Shown piece by piece: positions 7,621 to 15,117 of a stretch of 18,368 bases of DNA (the stretch's first letter is position 1; every line of letters starts with the position of its first letter). Under the pieces are notes generated by a model, which was not told the DNA's origin, did not search any database, and was given only the letters and a program-made list of their open reading frames with translations. The position numbers and the translations under genes were made by a program. The DNA lies in assembly GCA_910580225.1 (NCBI GenBank), contig CAJTXE010000007.1:1-18368 (forward strand). Direction: 5' to 3'. This stretch comes from an uncultured Acetatifactor sp. GTDB lineage: Bacteria > Bacillota > Clostridia > Lachnospirales > Lachnospiraceae.

Positions 7621-8904
7621 TCACCCCCATCCATCTGCTTCCTGATAGATTTCTATCTCATCCTTCCAGGTACGCCCGGATGCCGCCCTGAATTCTCCAA
7701 AGCCCAGATCTTCCGCTTCCACCACAAGACAATGCTCAGACTTCAGATAGAAATGCAGTTTCAGTCGGGCCGTTCCCTCCACAAGTCCTTCCAAAACGAT
7801 TCGCATCACGATTCCGTCCCTATCTGAAGCTGCGCCTGCCTTGGGGCTGTTTCTCCTGATCAGCGGAACCAGCTTCAGCAAAAGCTCATTTCCGTCCTGA
7901 ATATATACTTCCAATGTCCTTTCTGCTTCGTACCAGTTCATACCGGCATCCAGAAGCGCAAAATAAGACTCTTTTCCACCCCGCAGTACCTGCATTCCGA
8001 TATTGGCTTTTAGTTTATCATTTCCAAGAAACACATGTGTCCTGCTCAGCTCTCCAGGTGTTGTTTTCTCCTGCATTCCGCAGCAGGCACCCTTACTGAA
8101 AAGATTGTTTCCCTGAAAAACCCGTCTGCCCCTGCATAGAAAACGGAGGGACTCTTTCATCCAGTCGCCCTGAAATCCGTCCCCTATCAGAAAAACACTT
8201 CCAATAATACTTTTGCCGCAGGCTTCCTCCGCAATCTCCAGCAATGCTTCGTCCGAAGGCTGAGGAAATGCATATTCATTTTCTTCCACAATAACCACAA
8301 TTGGGGTTGTGCGCCTGTTATATTCCATACGATAAATGCGGATCATATCTCTGCTGTACTGAAACAGAATTGCAGGATGTGTCCATAACTCTTTTGGCTG
8401 CCGCAGCATATATCCATAAAAGCTTTCTGCATATCCCTGAAAAGAAATCCGATCGGCTTTAATCAGGCTGCTTTCTACCATTTTAACCAAAACTTTCAGA
8501 ATTTTTCTGTCAATGACAGGACAGGTAACCATCAGAGAAGAAAGTTTCCCTCCTGTCTGAGATAGCTGTCCAAGGCTACGTTTGAAAAACAAAGCCAGCA
8601 GCGCAGCCGGATCATAGCTCTCTCCTTCTACTACCACAGGTTCTCCATCCATGGCCATCCCCAGAAGGTTTTCTACAAGAATACCCTCCTGCCTGTCCGC
8701 GGCCCGGAGAGCCTCTCTGCCATAAAACCACTGGTTTTTGCCATGCCGTTTACAGAGTACCGTGGGAATATTATATTTCTGCTCCCCTGCAATCTGAGAA
8801 ATCGTCTCCGCCACACCTGTCTCTGAAAGAGCATAACTGATCTGGGAATATTCATTCCCCAGATCATATCCGACGATTAATTTTGCATTATTCACAAAAC
8901 CCAT
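7621..8904 (-). CDS. Divergent Hsp70-like protein (DUF5716-like), ATPase fold plus beta substrate-binding-like domain
   Basis: The 427-residue protein follows the order of Hsp70 motifs in degraded form. IVGYDLGNEYSQISY (10-24) resembles the phosphate-1 loop. IPTV...YGREAL (46-66) resembles the PS...G..A segment. MVTCPVIDRKILKVL (125-139) with GYAESFYGYM (157-166) resembles ITVPA...EPTAAALAYG. FLIGDGF (238-244) with NNLFSKGACCG (266-276) resembles the adenosine motif and NPDEAVAYGAA. The DLGGGT phosphate-2 loop appears replaced by FQYSRDM (181-187), so ATP hydrolysis may be weak or lost. Residues about 298-410 resemble the Hsp70 beta substrate domain (EGLVEGTARLKLHFYL, then VVEAEDLGFGEF); the helical lid is missing. 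It starts 9 bases after the DUF5717-like gene. The DUF number is from memory; the fold reading is from motif order. Confidence 0.82.
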   Translation of the reverse strand: MGFVNNAKLIVGYDLGNEYSQISYALSETGVAETISQIAGEQKYNIPTVLCKRHGKNQWFYGREALRAADRQEGILVENLLGMAMDGEPVVVEGESYDPAALLALFFKRSLGQLSQTGGKLSSLMVTCPVIDRKILKVLVKMVESSLIKADRISFQGYAESFYGYMLRQPKELWTHPAILFQYSRDMIRIYRMEYNRRTTPIVVIVEENEYAFPQPSDEALLEIAEEACGKSIIGSVFLIGDGFQGDWMKESLRFLCRGRRVFQGNNLFSKGACCGMQEKTTPGELSRTHVFLGNDKLKANIGMQVLRGGKESYFALLDAGMNWYEAERTLEVYIQDGNELLLKLVPLIRRNSPKAGAASDRDGIVMRIVLEGLVEGTARLKLHFYLKSEHCLVVEAEDLGFGEFRAASGRTWKDEIEIYQEADGWG

Positions 8905-8913
8905 GTTTCCCCC

Positions 8914-11900
8914 TTACTTTAAGACAAATAGTCTTCCATTCAGGAAATCCCGTCTGTAGTATTCTTCCAGCAAATCGTCCATTGTATGAAATTCCTGCAG
9001 GGATTTTGCCGTCACGATATCATTCAGCAGTCTGTATCTGCTGTCTTCTTCCTCCATATTATGGTTGCTCTTCTGAATTGTACGACTCTCCGTCACCTGT
9101 GTATTTCCATCTTTTTCCTCTGTAATATAGTACTGAAGGTTTTCTCCGAAAAAGAGAATAAAATCTTTGAAAAATACACCTCCATACGCTTCCTGCATAT
9201 ACTCAGCCCGATATCCGTCAGCCTCTCCGTTCTCTCTGAGAATGGCATAATGGATACAGGCCCTGGATCCGGGCTCCGCACGATATTCCACAATCGTCTT
9301 ATCTGAAAGCTCCTGTTGCATGGATTGACATTCATAAAACTCCCTGAAAAATTCCAGATAGATCCCTTCCGATATCATTTCTGCCAAAAGTTTTTCTATT
9401 GTTTTTGATGTTTCAGTGTCTATTTCCTCTCGGTTTTCGGAAAAATATTTCAAAAAAGCCAGTTTGCATACCTTCTGCACAGGTTCCCCCCTGGCATCCA
9501 TATACCGGATTTCACGAAATACTTCTTTCTCCATAACCCGCTCCCGGACGAAACAATCATAGGCGCACTGAGTCAGAAATGCTTCCTCTACTTCCACCCT
9601 GGCCCCCTGAGAGATATAATAACGAAAAATCTCCATCCGCTCGCCCACAAAAGCACCGGTATAAAGCATCTGTACCAGGATCCTTTCGCTCAGTTCATAA
9701 CATTCCATTCCAAAGGCTCTTGCAGCTTTCCAGATATCACGCATATTCCTGGTCATTCCCTGATAATAGCGGCTTAAATAGTCCAGCACTATGTCGTCAT
9801 ATTTTCCCTTCTGGAATGCATATATCGCTGCTGCTGTCAACAGCGCCTCTTCCTCCATACTATTCTCTTCTATCAGTACCCGAAGCAGACGCACCAGTAT
9901 CTTTGCATCCACAAAATAAGGTCCATAGGTCCGGATCCACTGACCTGCCAGATAATAATTTCTCCGCAGCACCATATATTTTATCACATCGTCTTTTTCC
10001 TTCGAAGTCAGCAGCTCTGCAGGAATTCTTTCCAGATGACGATCCAATGCATCCATTTCGTCTGCTTCATAATAGTGGTGCAGAATATGCAGGTACAGCT
10101 TCTTTTTTACAGATATTTCTGCATATTCAGAATCCAATATCCGCAATTCTCTTTCTGCACGGGCACCAGCTTCTTCCCTGCACACACCTTCGTTATCACA
10201 CAAAAACAGCATAAATCCCGGATCTACCTCTTCAAAAGGCAGCAGCCATCTTAAGAATTTCCCGGGAATCATCAGCTTTTCCATGGTATATTCCACACTT
10301 TTGACAAAGCGGTTCCCCTGAACATCTTCGAACACAATGGTATATTTACTTCCGTAAAGTGTGATCCATGTCCGTTTTTCCGTCAATAAATATTCGTCCG
10401 GATATCGTTTCCCCTCCTGATACACAGATACCTTTCGTAATCCGGCATCTTCCACCCTGATCAGATGCGCAAACAAAAGACGGGAAAAGGGCAGACTGGC
10501 CTCACTGTCCACCATGTCCTGACGAAGCAGCCCCTGATAGAGATTTGCCAGATGTCTGTCAATATGCTCCTTTCTGAGCTGCTCTGCCGTAAATATTTCC
10601 ATCTTAAAACGATAAGCTTCGTAAAGATCTCCCAATTTATCCTTATGCTGCAATATGTAATCGTAAAGATATGCAGTCCGCCCATAATCCATATGATTCT
10701 GATAAGAAAAATATTTCAACACAGCTTTAGGCAATTCTTCTGAACTGTCAGGATCCAGTGACAGAAGAAAATATTCATATAAATTGGCGATCCGCAGCTG
10801 ATGTTCCACCCCTGCCCTGTACCATTCCAAATATGCCTTTCCCGTCTTTCCGCCCTTGACCAGCAGTGTACAGATCTCCTGTAAAAGCGGTAAATCCTTT
10901 TTCGTATACAGCCTGCACAATATACGATACAACAGTTCCGAATAATCCTTTTCTCTGCCTGCAAGATAAAGCAGTTGTTCCACCGCTTCCCGCTTCAGCG
11001 CCCCTCGTCTGGCCCCGTATCCAAGAACCTGCCTCTCAAATCCTCCCAATTTTCTCAGCAGCTCCGGCCTGGTATTCAGAAGCCCGATTGCTTCTATATA
11101 TAACACAGGGCTGGTACAGCCTCCCGCATACAATCTCTCCAGCAGTTTCCACCTGTCACGCTCTGACCCTCGGTAATCCCGGGACAGATACAGCAGCAGC
11201 CATGCTACCCGCCAGTTCCTGTCATCTCGTCGGAAAATATGCTCCACATCCTCCGCCACTTTGTCCACATATTCCTCGTCACCGTGCAGCAAAGTGGTAA
11301 GATAGAGATAATAGGCAAGAAAAGTATCATCCACCTGTCCGCTTTCAATCAAGCCGGACACATGATCCAGGATCCAGTTTGCCTCATTATACCTCTCTTC
11401 TGTAATCAAAAGCTGCGCCTGAAACAATCTGGCTGCAATATCGTTTTCATCTATAGCTACCAGCCGTTCTACCAGTCTCCTTGTTTCCTTCAGCCATGCA
11501 GAAGTACCAATCTTACGCAGACGAAAATCCTGATAGGAAAGCATCAGCCGAAGGATAAGCTTTTTCCGTTCTGTCTCTGTCCTGCCGTAAAAGCTGCCTC
11601 TGCCGAACCGCAGCGTCACCGGAACCCGCAATGTCACATAGGCATTGTAAAGGCAGATCTCACCCAAATTCCGTCCCCCGTGGCAGGAACTGCCGTCAAA
11701 AAATATCGGTAAAGTACAGCGGTTTTCCGAAAAATCATCCTCTGTCAGAATCTCTTTTTCCGTATAGAAAAAATCACCCCTGCATTCCACATATAGTTCC
11801 GTAAATCCCCAGCCGTTTCTCAGAATGCCGATCTCCTGTCTAAGCACCGCACCGCTGCTTTCCATTGCAACAGTCAGCTCCTCCTGTTCCAGAAGAAATT

Positions 11901-12486
11901 CTGCATTCCGTTTCTTATTTACCTGGATCAGAAATTCTTCCACCTGCTGTTCACTTTGATCATAACCGGAGAGCGCTCTGTAGTCCTCCCGATACACCCC
12001 ATCGCTTCCGGAAAAAATCCCCTGAAACTCTGGGACATAATACAGCTTCACAGCTTCTTTCCAATTGCTTTTTGCCAGATTTGCAAAATGAAACAGATTT
12101 CGGACCGTCCCCAAAGAAGATTCCGGAAGTGTATGTACTACCGACACCACGTAAGGAAGATAATACTCCCCCTGATTGCTTACGAAATCAAAGGTTCCTT
12201 TGATTACATCTCCTTCTTCAAGATTCGTTCCATGAAACCGATACACAATTTCCTCATCCCCACCGGAGAACGCCCCTGTCAGACATTCCATCCGCCAGTC
12301 AGAGGAAAAGACACTGCCGGCAGCGAAAATACCCTGCCTGGCATATACATGAAAGGAACCTTCATAAAGCTCACCCTTCCTTATATTCAGCTCTATTTTT
12401 GCACAAGAAAATTCAAGAGAGCCACTTTCGTAATCAAATTTACCCTCCAGTATCTGTTCGATCCTCTTCTGCTGTTGTTTCTGCAT
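8914..12486 (-). CDS. Very large cytoplasmic protein with beta modules and helical repeats (DUF5717-like)
   Basis: This is the first and largest gene of the operon, 1190 residues. Two beta-rich, immunoglobulin-like stretches are visible near the N-terminus (about 20-120, with KGELYEGSFHV; and about 200-295). From about 305 to 990 the protein is mostly charged amphipathic helices that read as irregular tetratricopeptide-like or solenoid repeats, broken by a beta insert around 690-750 (TLYGSKYTIVFEDVQGNRFV). The C-terminal 120 residues return to mixed beta structure. There is no signal peptide, membrane segment or recognised catalytic motif. I recognise the overall type as DUF5717, usually seen beside DUF5716 in Lachnospiraceae. 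A scaffold that binds clients or partners for the Hsp70-like protein is a reasonable guess. The promoter is at 12580-12608, and AGGTGAG precedes the ATG. Confidence 0.85.
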   Translation of the reverse strand: MQKQQQKRIEQILEGKFDYESGSLEFSCAKIELNIRKGELYEGSFHVYARQGIFAAGSVFSSDWRMECLTGAFSGGDEEIVYRFHGTNLEEGDVIKGTFDFVSNQGEYYLPYVVSVVHTLPESSLGTVRNLFHFANLAKSNWKEAVKLYYVPEFQGIFSGSDGVYREDYRALSGYDQSEQQVEEFLIQVNKKRNAEFLLEQEELTVAMESSGAVLRQEIGILRNGWGFTELYVECRGDFFYTEKEILTEDDFSENRCTLPIFFDGSSCHGGRNLGEICLYNAYVTLRVPVTLRFGRGSFYGRTETERKKLILRLMLSYQDFRLRKIGTSAWLKETRRLVERLVAIDENDIAARLFQAQLLITEERYNEANWILDHVSGLIESGQVDDTFLAYYLYLTTLLHGDEEYVDKVAEDVEHIFRRDDRNWRVAWLLLYLSRDYRGSERDRWKLLERLYAGGCTSPVLYIEAIGLLNTRPELLRKLGGFERQVLGYGARRGALKREAVEQLLYLAGREKDYSELLYRILCRLYTKKDLPLLQEICTLLVKGGKTGKAYLEWYRAGVEHQLRIANLYEYFLLSLDPDSSEELPKAVLKYFSYQNHMDYGRTAYLYDYILQHKDKLGDLYEAYRFKMEIFTAEQLRKEHIDRHLANLYQGLLRQDMVDSEASLPFSRLLFAHLIRVEDAGLRKVSVYQEGKRYPDEYLLTEKRTWITLYGSKYTIVFEDVQGNRFVKSVEYTMEKLMIPGKFLRWLLPFEEVDPGFMLFLCDNEGVCREEAGARAERELRILDSEYAEISVKKKLYLHILHHYYEADEMDALDRHLERIPAELLTSKEKDDVIKYMVLRRNYYLAGQWIRTYGPYFVDAKILVRLLRVLIEENSMEEEALLTAAAIYAFQKGKYDDIVLDYLSRYYQGMTRNMRDIWKAARAFGMECYELSERILVQMLYTGAFVGERMEIFRYYISQGARVEVEEAFLTQCAYDCFVRERVMEKEVFREIRYMDARGEPVQKVCKLAFLKYFSENREEIDTETSKTIEKLLAEMISEGIYLEFFREFYECQSMQQELSDKTIVEYRAEPGSRACIHYAILRENGEADGYRAEYMQEAYGGVFFKDFILFFGENLQYYITEEKDGNTQVTESRTIQKSNHNMEEEDSRYRLLNDIVTAKSLQEFHTMDDLLEEYYRRDFLNGRLFVLK

Positions 12487-12579
12487 GTATTCTCACCTGT
12501 TCATTTCTGTCTGTTCATCTGCTCCTGCTTCTTCGCATCTGTCTCTCACATGTCTGCAGACGCAATGGGACAATAATAG

Positions 12580-12608
12580 AAAATAGCACATTTGTTCTTA
12601 TTTGTCAA
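12580..12608 (-). promoter_or_regulatory. Promoter of the Hsp70-like/DUF5717 operon
   Basis: A consensus TTGACA (12603-12608) is followed after exactly 17 bases by TATTTT (12580-12585), with TGC directly before the -10 box as in extended -10 promoters. The -35 box lies just 7 bases past the stop codon of the ABC permease gene. The leader is about 90 bases long. Confidence 0.8.
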
Positions 12609-12612
12609 GAAC
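12594..12612 (-). promoter_or_regulatory. Inverted repeat over the -35 box, possible operator
   Basis: GTTCTT (12607-12612) and AAGAAC (12594-12599) form a perfect 6 bp dyad with a 7-base spacer that contains most of the TTGACA box. A protein bound here would cover the promoter. It is too short and lacks a T tract for a good terminator of the preceding gene. Confidence 0.4.
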
Positions 12613-12615
12613 AGG

Positions 12616-13455
12616 TCATTCCATATTCAGCTTATTGCTTGTCACATACCACGATACAAAGTAGAGTGCTACGGCAACCAGCAGCTTTAAAATAGAATTG
12701 ATAATGGTATTGGTGTCCAGGTAAGCGCCAAAGCTGGATAAATAGGTCACTGTCACAACACTTCGGGCAATGGAATTCAGTATGGATTCCCCCATCATAA
12801 TACCGATATAACACAAAATCGCCATCATCACTCTGTGTTTGGAAGCAAGCTGTCCGATTGAAACAGCGCCAAAGAGAGTGGTCACCGATACAAACGGAGA
12901 AACCAAAATCATGACAGCCCCCCGTATAAACCAGGCCTGAAAATTGATTCCAAGTTCCAGCCCCACCAATCGGAACAAATCGTCTACTGCCTTCAAAAAT
13001 TCCCCAAAGAAATCAGCAAATGTATAGGAATCGGGTAAAATGGCCCATACCATGGAAACCCCCAGAATAAAAATGGACAGATACATGGACAGAGCAATGA
13101 TCAGCACCCACAGACTGCCTACCAGAATCTTACTTCCAAGGATCTGGTGCTTGGTTACGGGCAATGTATGCAGCAAATAGCCCTCATCCGTATACATTGT
13201 CTTATAGAAATGCACACCCAAATAAATTACGATCCCATAATTTACTACGATCAAAAGTATGACATACATAACCAATGTAAAAGCCCCGAAAATATCCAGC
13301 CAGCTGAAACCGCCTCCGCCTTCGCTGATGGACCGCCACATAGGAGTCTGGAATGCCAGCCATCCGAAAAAGGTGATCAGCACCATAGCTCCCAGCATCA
13401 GACCTCCCACCTTATTCGTGCTCTTCCATTCATGCTTGATCAATTTTCCTAACAT
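12616..13455 (-). CDS. ABC transporter permease, ABC-2 type
   Basis: The 279-residue protein is the membrane part of an exporter whose ATPase is encoded just upstream. Hydrophobic segments are visible at about 18-36, 58-80, 112-138, 170-192, 205-225 and 255-272, giving about six spans. The segment TDEGYLLHTLPVTKHQILGSKI (89-110, after the second span) is typical of ABC-2 permeases paired with YtrB-like ATPases in Firmicutes. Its ATG overlaps the ATPase gene's end (stop at 13449-13451, start at 13453-13455), and GGGAGG precedes it, so translation is coupled. The substrate is not evident. The next operon's promoter begins within a few bases of its stop codon. Confidence 0.88.
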   Translation of the reverse strand: MLGKLIKHEWKSTNKVGGLMLGAMVLITFFGWLAFQTPMWRSISEGGGGFSWLDIFGAFTLVMYVILLIVVNYGIVIYLGVHFYKTMYTDEGYLLHTLPVTKHQILGSKILVGSLWVLIIALSMYLSIFILGVSMVWAILPDSYTFADFFGEFLKAVDDLFRLVGLELGINFQAWFIRGAVMILVSPFVSVTTLFGAVSIGQLASKHRVMMAILCYIGIMMGESILNSIARSVVTVTYLSSFGAYLDTNTIINSILKLLVAVALYFVSWYVTSNKLNME

Positions 13456-14150
13456 GCGAATACCTCCCTGAAATAAGCATCCACGGATTTGCCGTGCTGC
13501 TGTCTGATATTGTCCGCAGAATTGTACAACACCAGATAACCATAACGCATAAAAATTACCTCGTCCAGTATCTGTTCGATATCGCCGATCAGATGTGTGG
13601 AAATCAGCACGGATGCAGCAGGATTATAATTATTTACGATTGTGCGCAGAATATAATCCCTGGCAGCAGGATCCACCCCTGCAATGGGTTCGTCCAGAAC
13701 ATAGAGATCTGCGTTCCGGCTCATAACCAGAATCAGCTGTACTTTTTCCTTGGTTCCCTTTGAAAGCGTATTCATTCTGGCAGTCGCATCTATCCCCAGA
13801 CTCTGCAGCATTCCACTGGCGCGCTCCCTGGAAAAATCACTGTAGAAATCACAGAAATACTCCAATATTTCGTATATTTTCTTATTTCCTGCCAGATAAG
13901 TACGATCCGGCAGATAGGCTACCCTTGCCTTAGTCGCCGGCCCCACCTCCTGACCGTTGATACGGATGCTCCCCAATGTAGGTGTCAGCAAACCGTTCAG
14001 CATCTTAATCAGGGTGGTTTTACCGCTGCCGTTTGGTCCCAGAAGTCCGATGATCTTTCCCCTGGGGAGTGTCAGGGTGATATTATTTACTGCAACATGC
14101 CGTTCGTCGTAAGCTTTTGTCAGACCGACAATCTCTATCAGTTCACTCAT
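13449..14150 (-). CDS. ABC transporter ATP-binding protein (YtrB/GldA-like)
   Basis: The 233-residue protein drives the exporter with the adjacent permease. Walker A is GPNGSGKTT (38-46), the signature is LSKGTKEK (129-136) and Walker B is LYVLDEP (149-155). GVD (158-160) forms the D-loop and STH (184-186) the switch histidine. The usual Q-loop glutamine is replaced in AYLPDRTYL (79-87), a variation common in this subfamily. AGGAG precedes the ATG at 14150. The operon has its own promoter (14192-14220). Related operons often carry a GntR-type regulator gene in front; none is present here. Confidence 0.94.
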   Translation of the reverse strand: MSELIEIVGLTKAYDERHVAVNNITLTLPRGKIIGLLGPNGSGKTTLIKMLNGLLTPTLGSIRINGQEVGPATKARVAYLPDRTYLAGNKKIYEILEYFCDFYSDFSRERASGMLQSLGIDATARMNTLSKGTKEKVQLILVMSRNADLYVLDEPIAGVDPAARDYILRTIVNNYNPAASVLISTHLIGDIEQILDEVIFMRYGYLVLYNSADNIRQQHGKSVDAYFREVFAC

Positions 14151-14191
14151 CTTCGCTTTCTCCTGTTCTTGGTTTTCGTTTTCTTTTTTTA

Positions 14192-14220
14192 AGTATACTA
14201 TTAAATCAGGGGGATTTCAA
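14192..14220 (-). promoter_or_regulatory. Promoter of the ABC transporter operon
   Basis: TTGAAA (14215-14220) and TATACT (14192-14197) are 17 bases apart on the minus strand. The start would fall about 30-35 bases before the ATPase ATG. It diverges from the promoter of the SpoIID-like gene. Confidence 0.75.
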
Positions 14221-14328
14221 GGCAAAATCAACGTTTGTATGTGTCAAGTATTTGTTGGAAATTTTCTTATTTCACAAATATTCATGTCTTTTTCATCTAT
14301 GATCTATGCTGCAGCGTTCCCGGAAATC

Positions 14329-14355
14329 ACGTTTTCCTGCTGAACGCATATATTA
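14329..14355 (+). promoter_or_regulatory. Sigma-K-like (mother-cell) promoter of the SpoIID-like gene
   Basis: AC at 14329-14330 is followed after exactly 16 bases by CATATATTA (14347-14355). This fits the B. subtilis sigma-K consensus AC-N16-CATANNNTA fully. No convincing sigma-A promoter is seen on the plus strand of this 247-base intergenic region. The motif is short, so chance matches occur; the fit with a SpoIID-like product adds weight. Confidence 0.5.
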
Positions 14356-14370
14356 CCATAATAAAACATT

Positions 14371-14385
14371 GCACCTGACAGGTGC
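14371..14385 (+). promoter_or_regulatory. Small hairpin just upstream of the ribosome binding site
   Basis: GCACCT and AGGTGC pair perfectly around a 3-base loop (GAC). It ends three bases before GAGG (14388-14391), the ribosome binding site of the SpoIID-like gene, and could affect translation or mRNA stability. Confidence 0.4.
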
Positions 14386-14397
14386 GTGAGGACGAAT

Positions 14398-15117
14398 ATG
14401 CCTGATACAGATCTCATGAACACACAGGAACAGCAAACAGAAACAAATACGACCTCTTACACCGGCAGTATTAAAATCAGCGTGGTCTCTTCCATTGGGC
14501 TGGTTCCTATCGAAAATGCCACCGTCACAATCTCCTATACCGGAGATCCGGGAGAACCTCTGACTGTACTTACCACTGACAGCTCAGGCCAGACTCCTGT
14601 AACAACACTTCCGGCACCGCCTCTGGATCTGTCTCTTCAGCCGGAAAACGAACTGCAGCCCTACTCTGAATATAACATCGAAATCACCGCCGAAGGATAT
14701 GAACCGGTACTGGTATCCGGCTCCGAAATATTTGCAGATGAGCTTTCCCTTCAGCCTGTCCGAATGAATCCTCTCGCCTCTGCAGAAGAAGACGAAAAAG
14801 TAGTTATCATTCCAGCCCATACTTTATTCGGAAACTTTCCTCCGAAAATACCGGAAGATGAAATCAAGCCTATGGCAGAAAGCGGCGAAATTGTCTTAAG
14901 CCGGGTAGTGGTCCCTGAGTATGTCATCGTTCACGACGGCGTTCCCAGCGATTCCACCGCCCCAAATTATTGGGTCCGCTATAAGGACTATATCAAGAAT
15001 GTGGCCTCCTGTGAAATCTATTCCACCTGGCCGGAAAACGCGATTTATGCGAATATTCTGGTGATTATGTCCTTTACTTTGAACCGGGTGTATACGGAGT
15101 GGTATCGGTGCCAATAG
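14398..15117 (+). CDS. 5' part of a SpoIID-like protein gene, interrupted by a mobile element
   Basis: Starting at ATG 14398 (GAGG seven bases upstream; a GTG at 14386 lies before that site) the frame has 239 codons. Residues about 21-120 form a beta domain of the carboxypeptidase-regulatory/transthyretin kind. Residues 170-237 match the start of a SpoIID-like domain: DYIKNVASCEIYSTWPENAIYANIL resembles the SpoIID core, with Glu206 in the place of the catalytic Glu. Full-length clostridial relatives that I recall continue beyond TEWYR with the rest of this domain and a peptidoglycan-binding domain. Here the frame ends Cys-Gln-stop right after TEWYR, and recombinase DNA begins. No signal peptide is visible. 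The fragment is probably inactive unless the element excises. The spore or cell-wall role is inferred from the domain and the sigma-K-like promoter. Confidence 0.85.
   Translation: MPDTDLMNTQEQQTETNTTSYTGSIKISVVSSIGLVPIENATVTISYTGDPGEPLTVLTTDSSGQTPVTTLPAPPLDLSLQPENELQPYSEYNIEITAEGYEPVLVSGSEIFADELSLQPVRMNPLASAEEDEKVVIIPAHTLFGNFPPKIPEDEIKPMAESGEIVLSRVVVPEYVIVHDGVPSDSTAPNYWVRYKDYIKNVASCEIYSTWPENAIYANILVIMSFTLNRVYTEWYRCQ

Noticed and set aside
14386..14397. GTG at 14386 as the start of the SpoIID-like gene
   Set aside because: The GAGG at 14388-14391 would then be inside the gene; it fits ATG 14398 at seven bases.
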